DNA of 64,000 nucleotides from Utricularia gibba (lineage: Eukaryota; Streptophyta; Magnoliopsida; Lamiales; Lentibulariaceae), in assembly GCA_002189035.1 (NCBI GenBank), contig CM007990.1:1612001-1676000 (forward strand), written 5' to 3'. Shown here piece by piece: positions 1 through 11,561 of the stretch. The position numbers were made by a program, and so were the translations under genes. Each line of letters opens with the position of its first letter. Within the stretch, counting starts at the first letter, position 1. The notes beneath the pieces were generated by a model, which had not been told where the DNA came from, did not search any database, and saw only the letters and a program-made list of their open reading frames with translations.

Positions 1-866
1 TTCCTCATTCCTCTTTCCTTCGAACAAAAGGTTGAGACATCTCTGGGTTTGTTGAAGGAAGTTTTTTTGTCTTGTGAGCCACCATATTTTTCTTGTTTTT
101 GCACCACCATTACACTTTGTTGTAGATGCTGGCTCATAGATTCAACATGTCTCTCAATCCCCAGAACCATGGATAGAACCTCGGCTGCTGAGGGAATAGG
201 TTTCATAAACAAAATCTGCCTCCTAATGTTTTCATATTCCAGGTTAAGGCCCATAAGTTAACAAAGTTGTTTTTCAAGGCTTGCATAAGAGATACTTGCT
301 GTCCACAGCTACACATTGCGGGGGATAAGGTTGACATGAAGTCCTTCCAGAGAAGTTTCCGTTTGGTGTTGTGGTCACTAATTGTAAGACTGCCTTGAAC
401 AAGATTGGTGAGTTACTTTCTTATCTCAAAAAGCATTGGTCCATTACTACTTTCCTACTTTTGCTGTAACTCTAGTCATAGCTCCCTTGCTATCTCACAA
501 TTAAAAGACGGTTGTAGATCTGGAGAGATAGAGCTCATAAGCCAAGCTAAGACCATGGCATCTGCCTGAATCCAATCGTCGTACAAAGTAGAGTGTCTCT
601 TCTGGCATAGATAGTCATCCATCGATGGAAGCTAGTTTCTTTTTAGCTTTAAGAGCAACTCGGACTCCCCTGCTCCAGAGCTTGTAGTTTCTCAATGTGA
701 GAAGGGTGCTAATGAGAGATTGATTGGGGTTCTGTGACCCATGTAGTTTTACGATGCTAGCAACAACCTCTGTGGGTAGTGCTAGCATCGTTCCAAAGGA
801 TTGTTCACTACTTGGAGTGTCCTCATCTTCTTTTCGAAGAGTTGGGTTGCCATTTTTCGCCATCAA
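1..866 (-). pseudogene. Ty1/Copia retrotransposon gag, broken, running off the window edge
   Basis: The minus strand from 866 encodes an 83-residue stretch of plant Copia Gag type, with the typical block NYKLWSRGVRVALKAKKK ending in a SIDG motif. A TGA follows at once. The Gag reading resumes in another frame with YLCQKRHSTLYDDWIQADAM and LAWLMSSISPDLQPSFN, then stops again near 470. A further Lys/Gln-rich Gag-like stretch is readable to the window edge. Gag is the capsid-like protein of the element. The primer binding site and LTR lie immediately upstream (890-1134) in the expected order, so this is the 5' end of a minus-strand element whose pol lies outside the window. The stops and frame changes mark it as inactive. 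Class is clear; exact limits are not. Confidence 0.8.
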
Positions 867-889
867 AGCTTTGAGAGTTCAATCACCTC

Positions 890-901
890 GCTCTGATACC
901 A
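890..901 (-). other. Retrotransposon primer binding site (initiator Met tRNA)
   Basis: Read on the minus strand this is TGGTATCAGAGC, the standard Copia primer binding site complementary to the 3' end of plant initiator methionine tRNA. It directly abuts the CA end of the LTR at 902-1134 and precedes the gag remnant. Confidence 0.85.
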
Positions 902-1134
902 TGTGAAGAAAAAAAAAACTTGTTCATTCTTCCATCACCAGTTGAGAATACAAGGCAACTCACATTTATTACATCATTGCTTCTTTCGTCAACCACACAT
1001 TTTGTCTCCTGTAGCTCAGTTTCTTGAGCCAACAGTTTTGTCTCCGCCTCCTGTATTCTCATGGGTTTGGGCCTGACGACTCAGCATGAAATGGGCGTTG
1101 TGATTTGGTTTCGTGCATGTGCTGTCATTCAACA
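902..1134 (-). mobile_element. 5' LTR of the Copia element
   Basis: On the minus strand this 233-bp stretch starts TGTTGAATGACAGC and ends CTTCACA, so it has the TG...CA ends of an LTR. The 3' end touches the primer binding site exactly. The other LTR is outside the window, so age and target-site duplication cannot be judged here; the first flanking bases on the outer side are ATCGA (1135-1139). Confidence 0.7.
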
Positions 1135-1440
1135 ATCGAGGCTAGTGTTTTTTATTCAATTTAATATTTTTTATAAAAAAATTATAACATTTCTAAAAAT
1201 AAGTTATTATTTTTATTTTTACAATATTAAAATTTAATCCATTATAAGATTTGCAGCGTTATTTCCTTTGGTTGACAAAATGCATTTTTGGTATATGCTA
1301 CGTATCAGGACCTAAAGGCGGAGGCTTATTGAGTAGGTGGACATTGGCGGCGATTCCTTCTGAGCCATGGCCTGTTTTACTGAGTGATAAGCTCTTGAAG
1401 CTGCTTAATTGGCATGATTTTCGATATTTGGAGGAGTTTA

Positions 1441-1824
1441 CTACGTGCCTATGTTTGCCTTCTTCCTCCACCTTGGCAACCATGAGCAGGTTGCTGATGC
1501 TGCCGCAGTAGAAGGAGCAAACAGGAGCAGGAAGAAGGGAAGTAAGTGCACTACGCACACATCTGGTGGCCAGTCTTGGATTTGAATCAAGAAACGATGA
1601 TCGAAGCATATCGAGCAAAGATCGAGGTGGGAGATAGGAATAGCAGCATTGTTGATCAGACAATCCCAAGGTGATGGAGATGGCATGGAGAATCGGGTTC
1701 CTCTTGAGTTGGCTTTCTCCCTTTCCTTGTTGGCCTCCATTAGAGCTTGCTCCAGAAGGGCTCTTGCCTCCTCATTGAGTTCATGCATGAATTTCAGAGG
1801 TGTTGGGCAGACGAGAGGCTCCAT
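1441..1824 (-). CDS. Possible small unknown protein gene
   Basis: This is a GC-richer island inside very AT-rich DNA. The minus strand opens with MEPLVCPTPLKFMHELNEEA and continues as a Glu/Lys/Ala-rich, probably helical segment (about residues 12-42). Beyond that the reading loses protein character, while an overlapping frame (1298-1669) carries a second plausible stretch, so a spliced small gene is possible. I do not recognise either segment. It may equally be a gene fragment. No promoter or splice pair decides between these options. Confidence 0.2.
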   Translation of the reverse strand: MEPLVCPTPLKFMHELNEEARALLEQALMEANKEREKANSRGTRFSMPSPSPWDCLINNAAIPISHLDLCSICFDHRFLIQIQDWPPDVCVVHLLPFFLLLFAPSTAAASATCSWLPRWRKKANIGT

Positions 1825-2379
1825 TGAGGAAGGATTCAGTAAAGTGTGTGTCGTGGTTGTATCTCATAGCTATTACATATCGTATTCTCCTAGAACATGA
1901 AACATGAAAAATATGACAATTTAAATCATAATAACTACAAGGATTTTTGTTTTCAGATGCAACGAGCATAAAGAGAAGTACCCCGATGTTTTCAAATGAA
2001 TCCATGTAATACCCATTAAATCAAAACTATCTACATAGGTGTACAAAAATAATTTTCAAGAGTAAATTTTGCATATACATTATAGTATATAATCAATCAA
2101 AAAGAAATATCAAGTTTTCCCTCATTTGTACACACTTGGGATTGGTGGTGTTTGTAAAACACCGATAGAGTTAAAAGCTTTTTTTGACGACACAATCCGG
2201 TCAGAAACGATAAGAAAAAGTAAAAAAATCAGTTTGCTTCAAATGTAGAGGAACATTCTTTGTCATCTTCAATGATAAATATGAGGATAAAAACCCACAA
2301 AACAAATATCAATACAAAATTCTAACCTTCGATCTGCAGCTATCCAATATTTTAAGCAAATGTAAGATTTCAATATTTT

Positions 2380-3235
2380 AGATGCCACATTTAATCTCTT
2401 TGATGAAAGAACCTAACCACTTAAACTAAAGGCACTTTCAAAAGCTAGTGTTGGAGCAATAGGTGTGAGAATAGCTTTTGCAATCACAACTAAGTTCGAA
2501 GAGATGCTTGATTTTTCTATTAACCCAATATATCAAAGTTATTTTTCAACTGTCCAGCTAATTGATGCATTACATTGTACATGACTACTTTACTTATTTT
2601 ATTAGTTGTAGAAATGGAAATATAAACTGTCACTAGTGATCAGTAATCATCATGGCAATAGAATTCCCTTCAGTATTCTCCACTTGTTCAAAAGATCTAC
2701 CAGCATCATTCTCCATCTCATAAATTCATATAGATACCCAAGTGCTTTCATAGCATTATCATACATGGAATTAGCAATAAGACATACATCAGGTATATTA
2801 AGAGATGGATAATAATCACAAGTCAACCCAAATTTACATGCCATCGAATGAAATGAAGAAACAAAACATGCCTTCCGTTCTTCAAATTGTTGTAAAGCAA
2901 TGTGCACAACTTTTCTTCTATATATAGGAATAAAATGAGGATGTAATCTAGATTGATAAAATTGGCACATTAATGGATTTTCTACATCAATAAAGAGTTG
3001 TTCACTAATAATCAAAGCTAACACACAATTAATTTGTGCAAAATGGGCAACAAACAAAAACTTAGAAGTATTGTTACCCCCAACAACATTCAACTTGGAC
3101 TATCTGTTTATATTAGTATGTTTATCAAAGTCTTTAGTCCTAATATGTCTCAGAAAATTAAAAGTAGATCTACACTTACCATGATTATACACAATAGCAC
3201 AATACTTACATGTTACCTGATGAACGTTGGAATGG
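2380..3235 (-). pseudogene. hAT transposase, internally deleted remnant
   Basis: Three parts of a plant hAT transposase appear in the right order on the minus strand. First (about 3200-3100) is a BED-type zinc finger with VTCKYCAIVY and a later LRHIRTKDFDKH. Next (3093-2650) is the N-terminal region with LALIISEQLFIDVENP and FGLTCDYY. Last (about 2500-2380) is the C-terminal dimerisation block with AKAILTPIAPTLAFESAFSL, interrupted by stops. The large central catalytic region that normally separates the last two is missing, and a TAG breaks the zinc finger from the next part. It cannot encode an active transposase. No terminal repeats were identified with confidence. Confidence 0.65.
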
Positions 3236-3239
3236 GTTG

Positions 3240-6200
3240 CTAAATGTCGTGGTCTAGCACATTCAACGCATCAAAAAAATTTATAAATCTAACTATTCTA
3301 CTACAAAAATATCAGGAATTAATGTAGTGTGGCAAGCAAGTGTCGAATTTATAAGGAATGGTTGTAATTTCCTGAAGTTTAACACATTTACTGGAAACAG
3401 GGTTTTCTGGGGTTTAGTTCTAACGTAGGTAAGATCTAAAATAACAGTGACTGAAATAAACGAGTTGCAGGGGTAAAAAGGGATTGAAATTAACGTGAAG
3501 GTGCAGAAAAATAAAATAAAAGTAATTTGGCTGGATTTTAGACCAGAGTCTGGCTCTTGTGTCACTCAAGAGAGCCCTTAGGCTGAAATCCAGCTTGGAA
3601 CGCTTAAAAACAGAGTAATAGTTTGTAGAAACAGAGCATGGTTCGTAGGAACAGTAAAAGCGTGTTAAACTTAAAGGCAAACATGAAAGGCTTAGTCAAC
3701 AACATGATTAAACGCAGAAATAAGATCTACAGAGGATTTATCGTTCACGACAAGGTGCAAAAACATAACAGAAAGCATGTAAACATTGAAGGAAACAGCA
3801 GCTAGTTGTTAACGAAATAGAAGTGCAGAAAATAGAAAATGAAGTGTCTAGCGGTTGCTCTCGGTCGTAGATCTGCTGGAAATCAAGTTTCTGGGCAGAA
3901 AGACGGTGTAAACACATAGATCTGGAGGTCGCCGGAGAAACGGAGTTCTCCTTGCTCCTACTCGCTCCTGTTCGCTGTCTGTGCACTCTGCGTGCACAGT
4001 GTACTCTCTTTCTTCTTTCCCTTCCTTTTCCCTTTTGCAGCTCAAAATTAAGGGCAGCATTGTCCTTTCCTCAATCTTCTAAAAGGGAGATCTCTACTTC
4101 AAATCTTATCTTTTCAGAAGGGCGGCTACTTTCGGTGGAAAGTGACTTTTGTACAGTTTTTCTGTCTCCTTTGACTTGTCAACGCAGAAAGTGTGCTGCT
4201 ATAGTACTAGCTCTTGCCCTGGTAAGACTTAAAACATAGACTAGACGAAATATTAGAGTTTTCGACTCAATTGTTGCCAATGGAACCTGTTTTCACAATA
4301 AACATATTTCAACATTCTAAATATGCAAAAGAATAAATTTTAACCCTACAAAACACACTTAAAAATATATATAAAAACAGAATAAAAACGGTGTTATTAT
4401 TACCTTTCCAACATCCTTATCTTAAATAAAATGCTCATGCCAACTCTATTTTCTAGAGGTGGGTGAAGAACCACCTGATTCACCCATAGTGTTCCCCTCA
4501 ATCACTTCTAAGTCATCATCCATGAATGTTACAAACTCTAGAATTTGATGGATTTGAAGACAAAATCATGTGAACTTGTGTCAAGCAATTTATGGTTAAC
4601 AAAAAAAATTAGAAAAAATAGAGAATATATTGTTGATTTTCACAGGAACAAGAATGATTGGAACTAGATAGAAAAGAGAAATCTAAAAGAAGTAAATGAA
4701 GATAAATCAAGAATGAAAACCCTAGCTGGCACCCAAGCTTATCTGTCAATGTCAATGTAACTCGTAACCGTTTGAAATGAATATGAATCACAGGTTCAAC
4801 TCATGGCCGGTCAACCCGATGGATACAAGGATTGATCCGCTGTTGTGCCCATATCTAAGTGTGACACAGTTTTATAAAATGATTTCACTATGTCTGAATG
4901 GGCTTCATAGGAACAACACACTAAGATCCAAGATCACATGGCTATACTAGTGAACTTTCAGATTCAATGCTCTATTTCAAAAATTGGCAATTTATACCAT
5001 AAGTATTTCATAATACTCAATATCATGACAACTCATTTAAATTGGAACACATTTATGCACCCATAAATTAAAGATTCTCAAACCCATTGTGTTGTAGACA
5101 TAACGAAATCATGATCAAATAATATCCTCATAGAATAATGCTCAGTAAAGAAGTTCCCCAAAGAACATAACTAGATGAAGAAGGCTTATCAAGAGATGTC
5201 ATGAAAGGCCCTATGCATAGTGTACAGAATGCCCTGATAGATAGATCTCGAAAAAACATTGATGTTATAAAAAAATATCATCTTTTTAAGATGGACTCAA
5301 AGTAGCTCAAGTTTTAGATTTTTGTGATTAGAAAACAGTAAAATTACGAAGATTTCCTTAAAAGAATAGAGAGAAATCCGAGTGTTAAGAGAAAACCCCT
5401 TGAGAACAATGTTACTCGTAAATCCACTAGCACTAGAATGAATTTGGGAAAAAAGATGAAGATTTCTCGGAGGAATGTTGTTTGATGCAAGTTGGTAGAG
5501 AGGATGAGGTTACTTTCTTTTGAAATGAAATCACATATAAGACCCATAGTTTGGCCTTGTCATTTAGTGATATGCACCTCCTTTTATATACATCCATTGA
5601 TAGATATGGTTAGTTATTTCTTTTCTTTAAGACTACGTTTGGTTAATGAGTTTAGCCAGGTTTATAGATAGGTTTAATAATTTAGCAGCATCTGGTACAT
5701 AATTTATTGATAGGTATAAATTTACCCGATACGTTTAGATAAACCCATCAATAATATATAGGTATGATCTAAGTGGATTTAAATATACTCATTTTATAAC
5801 ATCCTTCATTTTCCATTTTTACCCCTATTTTTAAGGGTATTTAAGTAACTTTATATATAAATATATTAAATACATCTTTTATAAATTAGCATACCAAACA
5901 CATGTAATAACAAACATAAATAATATCAACTGGATAACCAAACACATTTCCTACACAAAACTCATGATTATAGGTTTAAAGATACTTAAATAATTCATAC
6001 CCAAGTTAAACTCAAACCCACTAAGCAAAGTAGCAAACAAGCTAAATATTGGTTCAAAATCTGATGCTTGGATGTATTGGGGAGATCTAATGGTAGATAA
6101 CTCCGGAGGTAAGTTTTGTTATGCTTTTTTTGTTCGTTGGGCCTACCAACCCATTGGGCATATATTGGCCCCTAAGCACGCCATGATTATCGGGCATGTT

Positions 6201-6352
6201 GACACATTAATTATGTGATTCCTTAAGTATATAAGGTATGAATTATGATTAATTTTTAAAAAGTAATATACTATAACAAATAATAATTAAAAAATAAAAT
6301 AATATTATATTTATTATTTGAAAAAATATACTAGGTACATAAAAAATTATAT

Positions 6353-6393
<41 letters not shown>

Positions 6394-7882
6394 TATTTAT
6401 TTATTTATTTATTTATTATTTTTAATATCTCAAATAATATATTATTTTATTATTTTTTCTCATTTCAAATAAGTGTATTTCATTAAAGAAAAAAATAGGG
6501 AATATTTATCTTATTTTATTGTAATGCAGAGTATTTAGCAGACTTAGTTTTTGCAGTGGAGTATTTTACTAAATTCCTGATTAGAGTTACTTCCTCTTAT
6601 TGTGTAACATCTTGTTTGGGAGGAATTAAATTATATAATAAAATACAACTATAAAAAGTATGAAATAAAAATCTCTATATCCATCCACAATGTCCATTCA
6701 AATTAAAAAAATTATGTTTGAATTTTTTTTATGAGAATTGAAGTTGATCCAATCCAAGAAAGTGCACCCATGCACTAAGTCATGAAAAGATATGTGAAAG
6801 GAATTTAAGTTGTTCCGCGGTGTCAAGTAACGTGAATTTTCTTCTTTCCTTTACGCGATTTAATAAAATGAATATTCTTCTCTCAACTGCATTCAGTTGT
6901 TTTTATTATAATAAATATAATGAATTTTTTTCTCTCCCCCAGACTTACCTCAATTGACTTTTTCAAATGCACGTAAATTCACATCAAATGTAGTTCATGT
7001 GAATTTAGATATGGTTGAGTGACATTGGTGTAGTGCATATGACATTCATCAACTTCCCAAAGAAGAATTAGAGTTGAAGCTTATTATAGATAATATTTTT
7101 CTCACAAAACAGGTACAGCAGTCAATAGTGAACCAAACTAATGTCTCAAAATGTCAAATTGCTCTTAGGTCATTCACACCTTTGTACTATTCAATTCATT
7201 AATTGTAATTATATATTGCTGACAACCTCCTAGGAAGAAAGGGCAAGTTAGAGCATATTAATTAAATAAAATATTATAATTTTTTCCCATTTCTCATTCT
7301 TCAATCTGCATCTTCTTGACTTTTATTGAATCCCTTGTCAAATGATTATGAATGTGTATCTTAAACTTTGATTGAGTGAAACTTAAAAATTATATATTTG
7401 AATTCAAGTATTTATGAAAAATAAATTATACATTAAATTGTGTGTTATACTTGATGATGATATATACTATTATATTAATATTATTTCATCTTGGTTTCTA
7501 AACCTTGAGTCACGTATGATTGATATTTCACAACTTCTGCTTTTATATTTAGTTAAAACTACTTCACATTCACAAGAAACTTAGGTAGAACTTGAAAGGA
7601 GGAGGCAGTTTGTCAAGTCGTCGTAGACATCAGGTTTGATAATAACAGTAATCGAAGTATCCAGAAACTTCCAAATATAATTGCTAGGAAATCATTAGCC
7701 AAAAAGAGTAGCAACGTGTTCCTAAAGCAAAAAAAAGCAAATGCGAAATCCAAAAGTTACTCTTTAATTTTGTAATGTTATTAGAATATATAACGTATTT
7801 CACAACGAATGATTGTGTTCTTCTGCAATGGGCTTGTAAACACACGTATGTCTTAGCCGCGCAGCAGTCCAATCTCTGTTTG
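3240..7882. other. Gene-free stretch
   Basis: I see no gene I can support. About 3300-4250 is richer in GC than its surroundings, without a convincing reading frame. The rest is AT-rich with scattered short frames and one long TA/TTTA microsatellite (6355-6416). Confidence 0.6.
6355..6416. repeat. Compound microsatellite (TA)n followed by (TTTA)n
   Basis: An uninterrupted TA run of about 35 bases passes directly into seven or so TTTA units. It sits in AT-rich intergenic DNA and is probably length-polymorphic. Confidence 0.95.
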
Positions 7883-8669
7883 TTAAGCAGCTCTCTCGCC
7901 GCCGTAGAAATAGGGGTCAATGTTGCTGAAGTTTTGGTAAGCTTGCAGATCGCTGAGCCCATCGTGGTACGGATTCTGATAAGCGCATCCGGAGAAGTCT
8001 TGGGTGCTGGACATGGGAAAGTTCAGGGTCAGCGATTCGTCGGGGACCATTCCCTGGGAGTTTGTCAAGTCGTCGTAGAACGAGTACGCCGACGCGGAAG
8101 CGTCCCCGTAAAGGACGGCCGCCGACGGAATGGTCGTCATTGCTCCGATTAGTTTCTTCTTCAGCTTGGTGTTCCAGTGGTTCTTGATATCGTTGTCTGT
8201 GCGTCCTGGCAAGTGCGTCGCCATTATTGACCACCTAAGTTTCCGTGATCAAAATATTTTCGTCAACAAGTTAATCCAATTCCATTATGTAATTAACACC
8301 TTAGAGCTGGAAACAGTTCATACCTGCTACCGATAGCCGCGTAGAGCGAACATATAATCCTGTCTTCCTCATCGGAAAAGTATCCATGTTTAAGATTAGG
8401 CCGGAGGTAATTGAGCCACCTTAATCTGCAGCTCTTCCCACATCTCTTCAGCCCTGAGGAATTCACACCATGTCACTAGGGTTTACCTTAACGCCTGTAT
8501 AGAGGATTGCCAAGTGTTTTGTTTTCCTGTTACCTGCTTTCTGAGGTAGAGCAATCCAGCTTCCATCAGTACCAAACTTCTCAATGAAATCCTTCAGAAT
8601 GGCATCTTCTTCAGGCGACCATGGCCCTCTCTTGACCTTCGCCTTATCGCAGCAGGGAGCTCTTCCCAT
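7883..8669 (-). CDS. R2R3-MYB transcription factor, RAX/MYB36-like group
   Basis: Exons on the minus strand are 8669-8534, 8453-8324 and 8234-7883, all with GT-AG introns, giving 205 residues. The first two exons (136 and 130 bp) match the classic R2R3-MYB layout. The start [20 protein letters not shown] is typical of subgroup 14 (RAX1-3, MYB36, MYB68, MYB84, MYB87). R2 includes [20 protein letters not shown]3 includes [15 protein letters not shown]. The C-terminus carries DPYFYG, close to the PYFY end motif of RAX proteins. Members act in the nucleus, for example in axillary meristem formation or Casparian strip differentiation. The tail after R3 is only about 90 residues, shorter than the 300-plus residues usual in the group. 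An inverted repeat lies just upstream of the start codon. Which subgroup member it is cannot be settled without a tree. Confidence 0.93.
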
Positions 8670-8706
8670 CTTCAGCTCTACTCGTCACAAGATGCGCAGC
8701 CCCTTC

Positions 8707-8734
8707 TTATTGGGAGCTTCCTCTCTCCCAATAA
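8707..8734. repeat. Perfect 10-bp inverted repeat upstream of the MYB start codon
   Basis: TTATTGGGAG (8707-8716) and CTCCCAATAA (8725-8734) are exact reverse complements separated by 8 bases. The hairpin would lie 38-65 bases before the MYB ATG, so probably in its 5' leader or core promoter. Confidence 0.85.
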
Positions 8735-11246
8735 TTTGACTTTGCTCATGTCTTGGCGGGTGTCACTGGGACACAGCTTTTTAAAAAAGAGAAACTCCAA
8801 ATGTCAAAGAGGCGTTTGCGCTCAATTTGACTTTCTGTTTCAAGTGCCATCATTGTCTGAAAAAAAGGATTGAAACTTGTCATGAATTCCGGACAACTCT
8901 TTCCTATATTTGAGCATTATTTTACTCTCGGAGGCTTCAACGAGTCGGTTCACAGCAACATGATCCACATGTTTCTTATCCACGTGATCCAAAAATGTAT
9001 ATGCACTGCCGCTGCTTGAATTGTTCAACCTCATTGACCCTATAGAAATTCAACCAATTCAAGTTAGGTCGTATTTGATTTTGGGTGCCCCGCCCGTTTA
9101 TGGCCACAGCTTGTAGACAAAAACATTACGTCCCTGTGACGAAAAGATGAGGTGGATCCCGGGTAGGGGGTGCACTTGAGTTGGTTGGTGGCACCCGAGA
9201 CCAAGTACAATTGCTACTCGATAAATTAGTATTTGTTTGGTTCTATACTTTCAAAAGCTGTTTTAGGTAATAAAATAAGGAATAGAACAATATCAGAGAA
9301 AAGCGCATTTACTCTTGTTACAAATCGTGAACTTTCCTCATAAATTGTGATCTTTCCTTGAAATTGAACATTGAAATATTGTTCAAATGAATTAGGTATA
9401 GTAAACATGTAAGATTTTCAAGGTGTTTAATAGTATAGTATATAAGATTTATATTTAAATTTATACACAAATCATCATTTGATTAATCAACATATGTATA
9501 TCAATATTATATAATTATACTACTCACATATTCATTTTTTTAGTATATGAATGATATTCATGAATGGAGGATAGGGGGAAAGGAGAGTTTAATTATATTT
9601 ACATAAAGACATGCTTTCTCATTTATATCATTTTAAAAATTATTTATCCTTTTAAATTATAACTGGTGTGTTTTTTTGTGGATCTTTCTCTATTCATCTC
9701 TTTTTTATGGAATCAAATTCTCTACGAAATGATTCAATAAATCAAATTATATCTTACACTTCTATTCTCAGATATCAAAAATATATTTGTTATATATCTT
9801 TCAATTGATTATATTCGTATCCAATTATATTATATTTAAACATACAAATATCCTTATTTGTGATTTATGTGTGAGTATACCATTTTAAAAATATCAGTTT
9901 TTTTTTATCACTCTCTTATTTACTCATTCATTCGTATAACTTCACTGACTATTTTTTTCAATAAAGATACTCATAAATTTCTGCTCTTTTTGCAATAAAA
10001 ATCATCGTATTTCGTAATTATACTATTTATAGAGCACTTTTCTAGAAACACCCATTATTAAGGCTTGTAACACCAACCAACCACCGTGTCCGTTTTGATT
10101 GGTATCTTCACAGTCCACTTTCATAAACTTTCTTCGTGAAATGATAACAATATAAGTTATGGTATTGCAATGTTACATGATTTTCGTTTTTACGTATGGT
10201 GGATGTAGAGGGTATAATAGTCAGTTCATTTATGTAAGGTGGTATGAACATAACTTATATGTATGGATGCCTTTCAGTTTTGTAGGCTGTATTCACAGTG
10301 TGTCACAGAAGCCAAAAGTAGACTTTGAGAGCCGTGCATGGAATGATGATGAGCATCTCCCTTCTAAATTCAACTCATGAGTCATCCTTCCCATGACAAT
10401 ACTTTTCTTTTTTTTTTATTTTTATACTTTTAAAATAATATTATTATTTATTTTCTTAGGATAAATTATATATATATATATTTTACCGTATTACAACCAT
10501 AGTGACCTCGTGTTCATTACATACCCTCAGTTTTTACTGCAAAATTGTGATTTGGCAGGGCTTAGCAATTTGGTGATGGCAAGCTCTGATTTTGTTTGTA
10601 TTTCACTTTTTCCAATTGTATTTACATATAATACTGCATCCGTATATTTTTTATATTGGTTCAACTCATTTTTTGGCATGGATTTCGGGCGTAATGCAGT
10701 CTCATAGACTTATTTTGCTGTAGTGTTGAATTCTTATATTGTTAGTTTGACTCGTTTTTTGGCATGAGATTCTCAGTATTGCTGAAATTTTGAGTGTAAT
10801 GCACTTCATTTGTTATGAAATTAAATGCAGGAACAAAAAGGTTGTTTTATTTTATTGAAAACCTTCTACAAATATATGTACAGAGTTTAACAAAGCAGGT
10901 GCATATATATTGCATACCATTTTTAATGGCAAAATGGACTCAATTTCGGGCTTTTGGAAATGGTATAATTTTAATTAGAAAAAAATGTTCACATAGTTGT
11001 TAAACAAAGGATGAGTGAACTATAAGAATGGAGGAATAAATAAAGAGATGAATCATAATAAGACCTATATTTTCAAATTCGTGTTTTTTTAATTTGTTTT
11101 AGTAAATTATCAACGTTAAATACTAATAATGTAGCAATGAATAGACTTCATAATGCATGTTTTGCGCATTTCCACTATTTGGGTAGGGCCTTCCAATGTA
11201 GACATGCATGGTCTAAGGCTCGTGCCTGTCCAAGGAATCTGCCAAT
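8735..11246. other. Intergenic, AT-rich
   Basis: No gene is supported. A coding-like, orphan exon-sized stretch lies on the minus strand at 8840-9034 (see findings). The rest holds only short, low-complexity frames. Confidence 0.5.
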
Positions 11247-11561
11247 CTACATATTCAATATTTTTATGCTTGTTAAGTTCTTCCTCTCTCCTAGCTTTGC
11301 AGACACTTGGATGTGCTTCTTTTCTTGACAGTAATGGCAAACTTTGTCAGGATGGTAGAACCAGTTTGGGGCACATGGTTCGTTTGCAATAAGGGCAAGG
11401 AGGTGATCAGGATCTCTTTCCTTTTCATCCATCCCCTTGTTGGAGTTAAGGTAAGTGGTCTACAATGCCTCTTCATCTATTTCCTTGCTTTGATATTTTT
11501 CATCATGGATTTCACCATATTCAAGGCCTTCAATCAGATGTTTAGGATTAAGCTTCTTCAT
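11247..11561 (-). pseudogene. Retroelement gag-like remnant with zinc-knuckle trace
   Basis: From an ATG at 11561 the minus strand reads MKKLNPKHLIEGLEYGEIHD, then a TAG, then a charged stretch with MDEKERDPDHLLALI and finally VCHYCQEKKH. The last motif resembles the start of a CCHC zinc knuckle (C-x2-C-x4-H), but the fourth Cys is lost in this frame. A neighbouring frame supplies HPSVCKARREEELNKHKN, which would complete it. This fits a decayed LTR-retrotransposon Gag. No LTR or pol was found next to it. Confidence 0.4.

Noticed and set aside
5637-5943. Possible MITE bounded by GTTTGGTTA and TAACCAAAC
   Set aside because: Only nine bases are complementary and the match does not extend inward or to a target duplication; in AT-rich DNA this can be chance.
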